A DNA stretch of 64,000 nucleotides from contig NZ_RCCP01000004.1 in the NCBI RefSeq assembly GCF_003664125.1, positions 62,001-126,000 on the forward strand, given 5' to 3'. Numbering within the stretch: the stretch's first letter is position 1; each line of letters begins with the position of its first letter. The notes under the pieces were generated by a model. It saw nothing but the letters and a program-made list of their open reading frames with translations, was not told the DNA's origin and made no database searches. The DNA is from Planococcus citreus. Lineage in GTDB: Bacteria > Bacillota > Bacilli > Bacillales_A > Planococcaceae. The position numbers and the translations under genes are program-made. This document shows positions 1 through 8,811 of the stretch, piece after piece.

Positions 1-432
1 GCTGCGATCATCGGGCAATTGATTTTCTATACCTTGCTGATCGCCGGATTGATTTACGGGCTCATCAAATTTTTGGCCATGCGCCAAAAAGGGGTGCAGT
101 CGCAGCATGCGGTCCAGTTGATGGGCGGCTCGCCGCTCGGCCAGAACAAATCACTGCAGCTGGTCAAAGTCGGAGGCCAATTTTACTTGATTGGCGTGGG
201 CAACGAAGTGACGCTCATCAAGGAATTTTCGGGAGAAGCGGAGATCGCCGCTTTGGAACAAGACTTGGATCAACAGCGTCCAGCTGCATCCGCGTTGTTC
301 GGCAACGGTGGCAAAGCGAAAGCGCCATTCACGAATTTCGAGCAATACTTCGCCCGCAGTTTGGACAAGCAAAAAGAACGGCGCTTGTCTTTCGGCGAAA
401 AGCGCACGGATGACGGGGAGGACCAGCGATGA
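1..432 (+). CDS. fliO: Flagellar biosynthesis protein FliO (5' truncated by window edge)
   Basis: Small membrane protein that helps assemble the FliP ring of the flagellar export gate. The reading frame is open from base 1, so the true start lies upstream; the in-window TTG at 19 is only the first start-like codon. A hydrophobic segment (residues about 1-15 of the visible part) is followed by a short basic cytoplasmic stretch and a FliO-type domain with the pattern [20 protein letters not shown]. The C-terminus is charged and low in conservation. The stop overlaps the fliP start in an ATGA quadruplet, which implies translational coupling. Identity rests on this fold-like pattern together with the position immediately before fliP. 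Confidence 0.85.
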   Translation, partial: AAIIGQLIFYTLLIAGLIYGLIKFLAMRQKGVQSQHAVQLMGGSPLGQNKSLQLVKVGGQFYLIGVGNEVTLIKEFSGEAEIAALEQDLDQQRPAASALFGNGGKAKAPFTNFEQYFARSLDKQKERRLSFGEKRTDDGEDQR

Positions 433-1112
433 TCCCAGAATTATTATTGGCCATTCCCGGCATCTCACTCGATAATACCGATCCCGGAGATGTCTCGACG
501 ACTTTGCAATTATTATTGATGCTGACAGTGTTATCGCTCGCACCGGGCATCCTGATCATGATGACGAGTTTCACGCGCATCATCATCGTCTTGAGTTTCG
601 TGAGGACAGGGCTCGGGACGCAATCGATGCCGCCGAACCAGGTGCTGGTCGGATTGGCGTTATTTTTAACCTTTTTCATCATGGCGCCGGTCGCGACGGA
701 AATGAATGATACCGCGCTCCAGCCGTATTTGGACGAAGAACTGAACCAGGAAGAAGCGCTCGATGCCGCCATCTTGCCGATCAAGGAATTCATGGCGCAG
801 CATACGCGTGAAAAAGATTTGGCGTTGTTCTTCAAATACGCCGAACTGGAAAAGCCGGACGGCATCGAAGGCATTCCATTGACTTCGCTGATCCCGGCAT
901 TCGCACTTAGTGAATTGAAGACCGCTTTCCAGATCGGCTTCGTCATTTTCATCCCATTCTTGATCATTGATATGGTCGTCGCATCGACTTTGATGGCGAT
1001 GGGGATGATGATGCTGCCGCCGGTCATGATTTCACTGCCTTTTAAAATCTTATTGTTCGTCCTGGTGGATGGATGGTACTTAATCATCGAATCGCTGCTT
1101 GTCAGCTTTTAG
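429..1112 (+). CDS. fliP: Flagellar type III export gate protein FliP
   Basis: Core subunit of the FliP5-FliQ4-FliR1 export gate in the basal body. The 227-residue product has the usual FliP pattern: a hydrophobic N-terminal segment, then the strongly conserved stretch around [20 protein letters not shown] (residues about 29-48), RTGLGTQ and [18 protein letters not shown]. Membrane segments near the C-terminus include [20 protein letters not shown] and the [16 protein letters not shown] motif. The ATG overlaps the fliO stop and fliQ follows after 17 bases. Length and motifs fit Bacillus FliP. Confidence 0.97.
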   Translation: MIPELLLAIPGISLDNTDPGDVSTTLQLLLMLTVLSLAPGILIMMTSFTRIIIVLSFVRTGLGTQSMPPNQVLVGLALFLTFFIMAPVATEMNDTALQPYLDEELNQEEALDAAILPIKEFMAQHTREKDLALFFKYAELEKPDGIEGIPLTSLIPAFALSELKTAFQIGFVIFIPFLIIDMVVASTLMAMGMMMLPPVMISLPFKILLFVLVDGWYLIIESLLVSF

Positions 1113-1129
1113 CGAGAGGAAGAATTTAT

Positions 1130-1399
1130 TTGACGCCGGATATGGTCATCAAACTAGCAGAACAATCCATTTACCTCATCATTCTCATATCAGCACCGTT
1201 ATTGCTCATCGCACTGGGAGTGGGGCTATTGGTCAGCGTTTTCCAGGCCATGACCCAAATCCAGGAGCAAACTCTGGCATTCATCCCGAAAATACTGGCG
1301 GTTTTTCTGTCGCTCGTCATTTTCGGCCCCTGGATGCTGACGATGCTCCTGGATTATACGCGCGATTTGTTCGAGCAGCTTCCACGGTTTATCGGATAA
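1130..1399 (+). CDS. fliQ: Flagellar export gate protein FliQ
   Basis: Small gate subunit with two membrane helices. The frame is open from 1073, but the family is about 89 residues long and begins with a TPDMVIKLAEQSIYLI-type N-terminus. That fits the TTG at 1130, preceded by GAGAGGAAG at about 1114-1122. The resulting protein has 89 residues. Conserved features are GVGLLVSVFQAMTQIQEQTL in the loop between the helices and IPKILAVFLSLVIFGPWML in the second helix. It lies between fliP and fliR with no room for other genes. Confidence 0.95.
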   Translation: MTPDMVIKLAEQSIYLIILISAPLLLIALGVGLLVSVFQAMTQIQEQTLAFIPKILAVFLSLVIFGPWMLTMLLDYTRDLFEQLPRFIG

Positions 1400-1405
1400 G
1401 CGCCG

Positions 1406-2182
1406 ATGAATGATGTTCTTAATCTGCTGCCGTTCTTCCTGCTCGTGCTCATCCGCCTCACCGCTTTTTTCCTGATTGCGCCGCTGTTTGCGATGAGGGG
1501 CGTGCCCAATCAATTCAAAATCGGCATCGCCGCTTTTCTCGCGCTGACGGCGACGACCGCTTGGGCTCCGGAAACCGCATTGGTGCTCGATGGCAGCTAC
1601 ACTTTGCTGATTTTCAAGGAGCTGGCGGTCGGCTTGGCGCTTGGCTTTACGGCTGCGCTTTTGCTTTATGCGGTGCAAATCGCCGGAGCGTTCATCGATT
1701 TCCAGATGGGCTTTGCCATCGCCAATGTCTTGGATCCGCAGACGGGCGCCCAAGTGCCGATCATCGGGCAATTCAAATACACGCTCGCGCTGTTGTTCCT
1801 ATTGACCGTGAACGGTCATCATATGATGCTCGACGGCGTGATGCAGAGCTTGCGCGCCCTGCCGGCGGAAGAGTTTTCGTCGGTCGGCGCGGAATCCATC
1901 GCGCGTTTTATGACCGATTTGTTTATTGAAATGTTCATCATCGCTTTTCAGATTTCCCTGCCAATCGTCGCGTCGTTGTTTTTGATCGATGTGGCACTGG
2001 GCATCCTGACGAAAGCCGTACCGCAATTGAATATCTTTGCGGTCGGATTGCCGCTGAAAATTTTCGTCGGCTTTGTATTGTTGCTCTTGACGATGAGCGT
2101 GTTCTTTTATTTGCTGCAGGTCCTCTTTGAAAAAATGATGGTCAGCATGGGCGAATTAATCAGCTTATTGGGAGGCGGATAG
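1406..2182 (+). CDS. fliR: Flagellar export gate protein FliR
   Basis: Single-copy gate subunit that completes the FliP/FliQ/FliR export channel. The 258-residue protein is strongly hydrophobic, with about six membrane segments. It has the family patterns RLTAFFLIAPLFAMRGVPNQ near the N-terminus, AGAFIDFQMGFAIANVLDPQ in the middle and KAVPQLNIFAVGLPLKIFVG toward the C-terminus. Start ATG 1406 lies 6 bases after the fliQ stop. The stop is followed one base later by the flhB ATG, so the two are very likely translated together. Confidence 0.97.
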   Translation: MNDVLNLLPFFLLVLIRLTAFFLIAPLFAMRGVPNQFKIGIAAFLALTATTAWAPETALVLDGSYTLLIFKELAVGLALGFTAALLLYAVQIAGAFIDFQMGFAIANVLDPQTGAQVPIIGQFKYTLALLFLLTVNGHHMMLDGVMQSLRALPAEEFSSVGAESIARFMTDLFIEMFIIAFQISLPIVASLFLIDVALGILTKAVPQLNIFAVGLPLKIFVGFVLLLLTMSVFFYLLQVLFEKMMVSMGELISLLGGG

Positions 2183-2183
2183 G

Positions 2184-3275
2184 ATGAAACGCTATCCATT
2201 AAACCTGGACCTGCAGTTTTTTGCCGGCGAAAAGACCGAAAAGGCAACGCCCCAAAAGCGCCAGGAATCACGCAAGAAAGGCCAAGTGGCCAAAAGCCAG
2301 GAAGTCGCGGCCGCACTCATCATGCTCGGCGGCATCCTCGTCCTGAGTTTTCTCGGAGAGTGGATGCTCGATCAATTGCTGGCCATTTACCGCATCAATT
2401 ATATCCAATACATCAGTTGGGATATCACGCCAGACACGATCCGGCTCATGTTCGAACAACTGGCCATGGATGCGTTCTTGGTCATTGTGCCGATTATGTT
2501 GGTTGGAGTGGTCTTCGGATTTCTCGGAAACTACATGCAGGTCGGACCGTTGTTTACGGCAGAACCGTTGAAAGCGAAGCTCGAGCGGCTCGATCCGATC
2601 AAAGGCGCCAAACGGATCTTCTCGGTTCGTGCGCTTGTGGAACTGGCCAAATCCTTGATGAAGATTGCGATTGTCGGGGGCGCGGCGTTTGGCGTCTTGT
2701 GGTTTGGACAGGAAGAAATTTTCTCGCTGTCGCGGCAAAGCCTGCGCGACTCCCTGAGCCTCGTCGGCGGCCTCGTCCTCCAGATGGGCATGGTCGCGGC
2801 GCTCATCTTGCTGTCTTTATCAACGCTCGACTATATGTATCAGAAATACGAGTTCGAAAAAGGCATCCGGATGTCCAAGCAAGACATTAAAGACGAATAT
2901 AAAAAAGCGGAAGGCGACCCGTTGATCAAACAAAAGATCAAGGAAAAGCAACGCCAAATGAGCATGAACCGCATGATCCAGGATTTGCCGAACGCTGACG
3001 TCGTCATCACCAACCCGACCCATTACGCGATCGCGATCCAATACGACGCCGAAACGATGGAAGCGCCGAAAGTCATTGCGATGGGAAAAGATTTTACGGC
3101 GCTCAAGATCAAAGAAAAAGCGAAAGGGCTCGGCATCGTGACAATGGAAAACAAGCCGCTCGCCCGCTCGCTCTACGCACAAGTGTCAATCGGCGATTCC
3201 GTGCCGGAAGAATTATTCCTCGCGGTCGCCGAAGTCCTGGCTTATATCTACGCTTTGAAAGGGAAGCTTTCATAA
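2184..3275 (+). CDS. flhB: Flagellar export switch protein FlhB
   Basis: Membrane protein that switches export from rod/hook to filament substrates through self-cleavage of its cytoplasmic domain. The 363 residues comprise an N-terminal amphipathic part with GEKTEKATPQKRQESRKKGQ, four membrane segments, a linker (KQDIKDEYKKAEGDP) and the autocleavage motif NPTH at residues 277-280, cut between N and P. The ATG at 2184 has GGAGGCGG upstream inside the fliR end. In B. subtilis flhA follows directly. Here a 321-bp gap holding a repeat separates the two genes. Confidence 0.97.
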   Translation: MKRYPLNLDLQFFAGEKTEKATPQKRQESRKKGQVAKSQEVAAALIMLGGILVLSFLGEWMLDQLLAIYRINYIQYISWDITPDTIRLMFEQLAMDAFLVIVPIMLVGVVFGFLGNYMQVGPLFTAEPLKAKLERLDPIKGAKRIFSVRALVELAKSLMKIAIVGGAAFGVLWFGQEEIFSLSRQSLRDSLSLVGGLVLQMGMVAALILLSLSTLDYMYQKYEFEKGIRMSKQDIKDEYKKAEGDPLIKQKIKEKQRQMSMNRMIQDLPNADVVITNPTHYAIAIQYDAETMEAPKVIAMGKDFTALKIKEKAKGLGIVTMENKPLARSLYAQVSIGDSVPEELFLAVAEVLAYIYALKGKLS

Positions 3276-3596
3276 ATGTGTATATAAACTGAACTAAATG
3301 AAGTAAGAACGGATCAAGAGTATTGAATAAATTTATACGCTATAGAGTTTTAAGAAGTAGAACTTTTCAATCCGCCAACTATCAGTGAAATATCTGAGTG
3401 TTTGGAGAAACGTCCGCTCGACTCCTGTGGGATCAGCGGGTTTGAGAGACCCCGCAGGAACGCAGTGACGAGGAGGCTCGATTCCCGCCCCACGGAAAGC
3501 GAGCGGTAAGCTTCGGAAAACACGGTTTCCCAGGAATTCCCAAAATATAACTTCAACATACATAGCAAACCGCAACACGAAAGAGGAGGAAGCAGT
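3276..3596. other. Intergenic gap between flhB and flhA (about 320 bp)
   Basis: This stretch contains no credible gene. Positions 3276-3390 are AT-rich with no clear -35/-10 pair and no terminator hairpin with a T-run. Positions 3391-3525 hold a structured repeat described separately. The flhA ribosome binding site AGAGGAGGAAG lies at about 3581-3591. Confidence 0.7.
3391..3525 (-). repeat. Structured intergenic repeat, subtype A, copy 1
   Basis: About 135 bp that recurs in inverted orientation at 52249-52382 with roughly nine in ten bases identical by eye. Outer inverted repeats are CCGCTCG (3414-3420) and CGAGCGG (3500-3506). An inner hairpin GCGGG...CCCGC lies between them. On the minus strand it shows the boxes CTTTCCGTGGGGCGGG and TCCCACAGGAGTCGAGCG. 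The same two boxes, slightly changed, occur in the subtype B copies at about 25.55 and 34.91 kb. It codes for no protein and looks like a small non-autonomous repeat or a structured RNA/DNA element. Confidence 0.85.
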
Positions 3597-5636
3597 TTGA
3601 AATTCAGAGATTATGCGATATTGGTATCGGTGATCATGATTGTCATCATGATGGTTATCCCGCTGCCGCCGCTGTTATTGGATATTTTAATCATGATCAA
3701 TATCAGCTTGGCGCTGACCATCATCCTGGTGGCGATGAACACACAAGAACCGTTGCAGTTCTCGATCTTTCCGACGCTCCTCCTGCTGACGACTTTATTC
3801 CGTCTTGGCTTGAACGTCTCGACGACACGCTCGATTCTGACCAATCAAACGGGCGGGCAAGTCATCGAAACCTTCGGCTCGTTCGTGGTCGGGGGCAGTG
3901 CCATCATCGGGATCTTGGTGTTCTTGATTTTGGTCATCATCCAATTCCTCGTCATCACCAAAGGTTCGGAACGGGTAGCAGAAGTTGCGGCCCGTTTCAC
4001 GCTCGATTCGATGCCCGGTAAACAGATGAGCATCGATGCCGATCTTGGAGCAGGGATGATTTCTGACCGCGAAGCGAAAACGCGCCGCGAAAAAGTCGGC
4101 CAGGAAGCCGATTTCTACGGCGCAATGGACGGTGCTAGTAAATTTGTTAAAGGCGATGCCATCGCCGGCATCATTATCACCATCATCAATATCATCGGCG
4201 GCTTGATGATCGGCGTCGTCGTCCACGGCTTGCCGATTGGCGAAGCGGCACAATTGTTCACCTTGCTATCGATCGGCGATGGACTGGTCAGCCAAATCCC
4301 GGCGCTGTTGATTTCGACGGCAATGGGGATTGTCGTCACCCGTGCCGTATCGGATGGCAACCTCGGATCCGATATTACCCGTCAATTGTTCGCTTTCCCG
4401 AAAATGCTGTACGTCGTCGCTGGAACGCTGATGATGCTTGCAGTTTTTACACCCATCAGTCCGCTGTTGATTATGCCAGTCGCTGGCGTCATTGCCTTTA
4501 GCGCCTTTAGGATGCAAAAAACGCTCAACGCCGAGGAAGCGGTCGAAAAAGACAGCGACCCGGGCGAAAAAGAAGCGGCCGATCTGAAAAGCCCGGAAAG
4601 CGTCACCGACCTGCTACATGTCGATGCGATCGAATTCGAGTTCGGTTACGGCTTGATTCCAATCGCTGATAAAAACCAGGGCGGGGACCTCTTGGACCGG
4701 GTCATCATGATCCGCCGCCAATGCGCAATGGAACTCGGCATCGTCGTGCCGGTCATCCGCATCCGCGATAATATCCAGCTGCAGCCGAACGAGTACGTCA
4801 TTAAGATCAAAGGCAACCGGGTCGCGCGCGGCGACATCATGCTAGACCATTATCTCGCGATGAGCCCGGGCGTCGATGATGAAAACGTCTTTGGCATCGA
4901 AACCGTCGAGCCTGCGTTTGGCATGCCGGCGTTATGGGTTGATGAAGACATGAAAGAAGAAGCTGAGATGGCGGGCTACGCCATCGTCGATCCACCGTCT
5001 GTCGTCTCGACGCATTTAACGGAAATTATCAAACGCCATGCGCATGAACTCGTCGGCCGCCAGGAAGTGAAATCATTGATCGAAAATATCCGTGATTCTT
5101 CTCCAGCCGTCGTCGAAGAATTGATTCCCAATTTGATGAGCATCGGCGAAGTGCAAAAAGTACTCATGAAATTATTGAAGGAAAAAGTGTCGATCCGCAA
5201 TTTGCTGGTCGTCTTGGAAACCTTGGCCGATTACGCGCCGCAGACAAAAGATGTCGATTTGCTAACGGAATACGTGCGCCAGGCACTCGCGAGACAAATC
5301 ACGCGCCAGTATGCGCCTGATAACGAGGCATTGAAAGTCATTACGGCAGGAGCAAGCTTAGAGAAGAAATTCGCCGATTCGGTCCACCGCACCGAGCAAG
5401 GCAATTACCTGTCGATCGATCCGGAATCGTCCCAGACGATTTTCCAGAAAATCACCGAGCAGGCAGGTCAGCTGCAACAAAACGGCGTCCAGCCGATCCT
5501 GCTCACTTCGCCTGCGATCCGCATCTATATGCGCCAGTTCGTGGAACGCTTTGCGCCGGATCTGCCGGTATTGTCCTATAACGAATTGGAGCCTGAAATT
5601 GAAATCCAAAGTGTTGGAGTCGTGAATATCCCATGA
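3597..5636 (+). CDS. flhA: Flagellar export gate component FlhA
   Basis: Largest membrane protein of the flagellar export apparatus, forming the nonameric ring that takes up substrate-chaperone complexes. The 679 residues hold about eight membrane helices in the first half. They include the conserved FHIPEP-type region around LFPTLLLLTTLFRLGLNVSTTRSILT, GSFVVGG, SIDADLGAGMIS and IAGIIITIINIIGGLMIG. The cytoplasmic domain follows from about residue 325. Start is TTG at 3597 with AGAGGAGGAAG just upstream; the sequence MKFRDYAILV is the expected N-terminus. The stop overlaps the flhF start (ATGA). Confidence 0.97.
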   Translation: MKFRDYAILVSVIMIVIMMVIPLPPLLLDILIMINISLALTIILVAMNTQEPLQFSIFPTLLLLTTLFRLGLNVSTTRSILTNQTGGQVIETFGSFVVGGSAIIGILVFLILVIIQFLVITKGSERVAEVAARFTLDSMPGKQMSIDADLGAGMISDREAKTRREKVGQEADFYGAMDGASKFVKGDAIAGIIITIINIIGGLMIGVVVHGLPIGEAAQLFTLLSIGDGLVSQIPALLISTAMGIVVTRAVSDGNLGSDITRQLFAFPKMLYVVAGTLMMLAVFTPISPLLIMPVAGVIAFSAFRMQKTLNAEEAVEKDSDPGEKEAADLKSPESVTDLLHVDAIEFEFGYGLIPIADKNQGGDLLDRVIMIRRQCAMELGIVVPVIRIRDNIQLQPNEYVIKIKGNRVARGDIMLDHYLAMSPGVDDENVFGIETVEPAFGMPALWVDEDMKEEAEMAGYAIVDPPSVVSTHLTEIIKRHAHELVGRQEVKSLIENIRDSSPAVVEELIPNLMSIGEVQKVLMKLLKEKVSIRNLLVVLETLADYAPQTKDVDLLTEYVRQALARQITRQYAPDNEALKVITAGASLEKKFADSVHRTEQGNYLSIDPESSQTIFQKITEQAGQLQQNGVQPILLTSPAIRIYMRQFVERFAPDLPVLSYNELEPEIEIQSVGVVNIP

Positions 5637-6733
5637 GATTAAAAACCTACCGAGTCGCTACGATGCCTGAAGCCATGGCGCTCATCAAAAGAGATTTGGG
5701 CGATGATGCCCTCATCCTCAATACGAAAAAAGTGAAGACCGGCGGCTTGTTCGGCTTGTTCCGAAAAGACTGCCTGGAAGTGACCGCAGCAGCCGAAACG
5801 GCGGAACAACCGGAACCCCAAATTGTTTCGCCAATTAAAGAGCAAGCAATGCCTGCTGAAGCGCCAGCGGCAAAAGGCCAGGAAAACGATGCGTTGCTGG
5901 AAGAGCTGCAAAGTTTGAAGCGGCTCATGATGCACGAAGGGCCGGAAGATCGGCTGCCTGAATCATTGCGTCCATTGCGAAGCTTGCTGGAAAAGCAAGG
6001 TGTCGAACAGGCGGTCCAGACAGAGCTGCTCGCCAAATTGCTGCAGGCATCAGAAAATGAAGCGCCGGTACAGGAGGCGTTCCATACGGAGCTCGTCCGC
6101 TTTATTGAACAGCATCAACAGGCCGTCAAAAATGAATCGCCTTCGATTGCCTGCTTTATCGGGCCAACAGGTGTCGGCAAAACGACAACGATCGCGAAAG
6201 TGGCAGCTGAGCAATTGCTGGAACATAAACGCACCGTCGGTTTGATCACCGCCGATACGTATCGTATTGCAGCCGTGGCGCAATTGAAAACTTACGGCGA
6301 AATCCTGGATGTGCCGGTCGAAGTGGTCGAATCGCGTGAACAACTGGCCGGAGCACTTGATGCCTTAAAAGCCTGCGACGTCGTTTTGATCGATACCGCA
6401 GGGCGCAACTACCAGCAGGCCGAATACATTGAAGATTTACAGAAGCTGCTGCCGGAAACGCAGCATATCCATACGACTCTAGTATTGAGCATGACGGCAA
6501 AATATGAAGACATGGTTCAGATCATCGGCAACTTCGAAGCGCTGTCGATCGATGAGTTATTGTTGACGAAAAAAGATGAAACGGCTTCTGCCGGGGTCAT
6601 CCTTAATTTATTGCACCGCTACCGGATACCGCTTCGCCGCATCGCGACAGGGCAAAACGTGCCGGATGATTTGGTTGCGGCAACGCCTGGGCGCATCGCT
6701 GATTACATTGCAGGGGAGCTGCGCCATGCGTGA
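5633..6733 (+). CDS. flhF: Flagellar SRP-type GTPase FlhF
   Basis: Membrane-associated GTPase that sets where flagella form, paired with FlhG. The 366 residues contain an N-terminal B domain (MRLKTYRVATMPEAMALIKR), a variable Gln/Glu-rich linker, and an SRP-type NG domain. Its P-loop GPTGVGKTTT starts at about residue 177, followed by TADTYRIAAVAQLKTY and the G3 motif DTAGR at about 254-258; the TKKDE motif lies near 315. It overlaps flhA by 4 bases and flhG by 8 bases. Confidence 0.96.
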   Translation: MRLKTYRVATMPEAMALIKRDLGDDALILNTKKVKTGGLFGLFRKDCLEVTAAAETAEQPEPQIVSPIKEQAMPAEAPAAKGQENDALLEELQSLKRLMMHEGPEDRLPESLRPLRSLLEKQGVEQAVQTELLAKLLQASENEAPVQEAFHTELVRFIEQHQQAVKNESPSIACFIGPTGVGKTTTIAKVAAEQLLEHKRTVGLITADTYRIAAVAQLKTYGEILDVPVEVVESREQLAGALDALKACDVVLIDTAGRNYQQAEYIEDLQKLLPETQHIHTTLVLSMTAKYEDMVQIIGNFEALSIDELLLTKKDETASAGVILNLLHRYRIPLRRIATGQNVPDDLVAATPGRIADYIAGELRHA

Positions 6734-7583
6734 CCAGGCCGTTCAGTTAAGAGAGAAGATGTCCCGTAAGAATACGAAGCCCAGCATACGCAATACGCGT
6801 GTGCTGGCTGTGACAAGCGGGAAAGGCGGCGTCGGCAAATCGAATTTCACCTTGAATTTCGCGCTCGCATTGATCGAACAAAGGAAATCGGTGTTGATCA
6901 TCGACGTCGATTTGGGATTTGCCAATATCGATATCTTGTTCGGCCATGCGCCGCGCGAAACGATTGCGGGCATGCTCGACAAGCAATTGGCGATCGAAGA
7001 CGTGATTGAGCGCGGCCCGCTCGGCTTGCAGTTGATTGCCGGAGGGCAAGGGTTTTCGGGATTGTTTGAACTCGATGCCGATAAAATGAAACGTTTTATG
7101 GAACAGCTCGGCAGCCTGCAAGGAAAAGTGGATTTTGTGCTGCTCGATACAGGAGCGGGATTGTCGGAGAACAATATGCGTTTTCTGCTCGCAGCGGATG
7201 AAGTGCTGTTGGTCACGACGCCTGAACCGACGTCGGTCACCGATGCCTATTCGGTCGTCAAGATGATGCACGCCAAAGACTCGGACCTAGCCATCCGCCT
7301 CGTTGTCAATCAATGCACCGACGGCAAAGAAGGGCGGCAGACAGCCGAAAACTTTGCGGAAGTCGCACAGCGCTTCTTGGATAAAGACATCCGGACGCTC
7401 GGCATATTGCCATCAGATCTCTATGTGCCGCAAGCGGTGAAAAAGCAGGAACCGTTCTTGTTGGCGCATCCGGGCAGTTCGGCGAGCAAAGCGATGCGTA
7501 CGCTCGCGGCACAGTACCTGGAGTTGCCGTCGCCATTCAAGATCGGGCTTCGGGGATTCGTCATGAAATTATTCTTCAAATAA
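6726..7583 (+). CDS. flhG: Flagellar number regulator FlhG (YlxH), MinD/ParA-type ATPase
   Basis: ATPase that stimulates FlhF GTP hydrolysis and limits flagellar number. The frame opens at 6576, but the ATG at 6726 gives the family N-terminus MRDQAVQLR. This contains the DQAxxLR activator motif that contacts FlhF, so I choose it (285 residues). The deviant Walker A GKGGVGKS is at residues about 32-39, followed by VLIIDVDLGFANIDILFG and the Walker B-like FVLLDTGAGLS. Unlike B. subtilis, no cheB, cheA, cheW, cheC or cheD follows; sigD begins 18 bases later. Confidence 0.95.
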   Translation: MRDQAVQLREKMSRKNTKPSIRNTRVLAVTSGKGGVGKSNFTLNFALALIEQRKSVLIIDVDLGFANIDILFGHAPRETIAGMLDKQLAIEDVIERGPLGLQLIAGGQGFSGLFELDADKMKRFMEQLGSLQGKVDFVLLDTGAGLSENNMRFLLAADEVLLVTTPEPTSVTDAYSVVKMMHAKDSDLAIRLVVNQCTDGKEGRQTAENFAEVAQRFLDKDIRTLGILPSDLYVPQAVKKQEPFLLAHPGSSASKAMRTLAAQYLELPSPFKIGLRGFVMKLFFK

Positions 7584-7601
7584 AGGCATAGCGGAAGTGG
7601 G

Positions 7602-8369
7602 GTGGACAGCTTGGTAAATCAGAAATTGTCGAATGCAGAACTAGCGCAATGGGGCAACTGGCAGCAGCACAGGGACCAGGATGCTGGCGATTATTTAGTC
7701 GCGAAGTATTTGCCCTTGGTGGATTATGTGATTCAACGCTTTCTTATCAGCCTGCCGAAAACCGTTGACAAAGACGAAGTCCGAAGCTACGCCTACGAAG
7801 GCTTGCTGGACGCACTCGATAAATTCAAGCCGGAGAAAGACTGGAAATTCGAAACCTATGCCGCGTGGCGGATCAAAGGGGCGATCATTGATGGCCTCCG
7901 GAAAAGCGATTGGCTGCCGCGTTCATTGCGGGACAAAGTGAAGAAAATCGAGAAAGCGTACGCCGAACTGGAACAACAAAAAGGCGAAAGTGCCAGCGAC
8001 CAGGAAGTGAGCGAATACTTGGGGATGACCCCGGCAGAATTGAACCGCGCCGTCTCGGAAGCTGCCTTGTCGGCAATGCTGTCGATGGATGACGACCAGG
8101 CGAACTTGGAAGAACGCATGCCGCGCGCCAGTAGCGGTTCACCGGAACGCGAGCTGTCTGGGCAGGTGACCAAAGAGGCGTTAGCGAAAGCCATTGCCAC
8201 ATTGCCGGAAAAAGAGAAATTGACGGTTTCGTTATGTTATTTTGAAGAAATGAAGCTGACCGAAATCGCGGAAATTCTCGGCCTCAGCGTTTCGAGGGTG
8301 TCGCAATTGCATTCGAAAGCGATGCTCCGGCTGCACGCAGCGATGCTATCGGTCCATGAACATTATTAA
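7602..8369 (+). CDS. sigD: RNA polymerase sigma factor SigD (FliA family), motility sigma
   Basis: Alternative sigma factor for late flagellar, chemotaxis and autolysin genes. The 255-residue product matches SigD length and has region 2 (LVAKYLPLVDYVIQRFL, YEGLLDALDKF, FETYAAWRIKGAIIDGLRK), the DWLPRSLRDK segment, and region 4 (LPEKEKLTVSLCYFEEMKLT, LSVSRVSQLHSKAM). The start is given as GTG 7602, but TTG 7611 in the same frame, with GGGGTGG upstream, is equally possible. It is co-directional with flhG and the following swrB-like gene. Confidence 0.95.
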   Translation: MDSLVNQKLSNAELAQWGNWQQHRDQDAGDYLVAKYLPLVDYVIQRFLISLPKTVDKDEVRSYAYEGLLDALDKFKPEKDWKFETYAAWRIKGAIIDGLRKSDWLPRSLRDKVKKIEKAYAELEQQKGESASDQEVSEYLGMTPAELNRAVSEAALSAMLSMDDDQANLEERMPRASSGSPERELSGQVTKEALAKAIATLPEKEKLTVSLCYFEEMKLTEIAEILGLSVSRVSQLHSKAMLRLHAAMLSVHEHY

Positions 8370-8390
8370 TCGAGGGAAAGCAGGGAGCAG

Positions 8391-8804
8391 ATGGTAGCAC
8401 TGTTGATAGTGGTCAGCACTTTATTGTTATTGCTGAACGTCAAACTGATGATGTCGAGAAAGCTGATGGTCGAACAGGAATCCGAACGGCTCGAAGCGGC
8501 CATGGCGGAATTCATCACAGCCGTCGAACAGGAAAATGATGCCTTATACGATAAACTGATGGACCGGCTGGAGCAGACGGAAGCGAAAATGGCGCAGTGG
8601 GAGAAAGCGGACCATAAAGCAGAAGAGCCGAAAAGCGCAGATTTCTCCGCCGATCAGCCTCCGGTGGAAACAAGCCGGCGCGAAAAAGTGAGGCAGCTCA
8701 CGAAACAAGGTTTCTCGGCTGCCCATATCGCGAAGCTTCTGGAGTTGCCAATCGGCGAAGCGGAAGTCGCCGTCCAATTAGAGAAGAAAAGACAGATTCG
8801 ATAG
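8391..8804 (+). CDS. swrB: SwrB-like membrane-anchored flagellar accessory protein
   Basis: The 137-residue protein has one N-terminal membrane helix (VALLIVVSTLLLLLNVKLM), a coiled-coil-like acidic and Gln-rich segment (about 28-70) and a C-terminal helix-turn-helix-like domain (REKVRQLTKQGFSAAHIAKLLELPIGEAEVAV). This layout and the position right after sigD match SwrB of B. subtilis, which promotes completion of the flagellar export gate and swarming. The protein is somewhat shorter than the B. subtilis one. The assignment rests mainly on architecture and synteny. Confidence 0.75.
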   Translation: MVALLIVVSTLLLLLNVKLMMSRKLMVEQESERLEAAMAEFITAVEQENDALYDKLMDRLEQTEAKMAQWEKADHKAEEPKSADFSADQPPVETSRREKVRQLTKQGFSAAHIAKLLELPIGEAEVAVQLEKKRQIR

Positions 8805-8811
8805 GTGGGAC

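Noticed and set aside
329-1087. A 252-codon leftward frame opposite fliP
   Set aside because: It lies fully antisense to a clear fliP gene, has no family pattern, and its Met/Ser/Asn-rich composition is that of a reverse-strand shadow.
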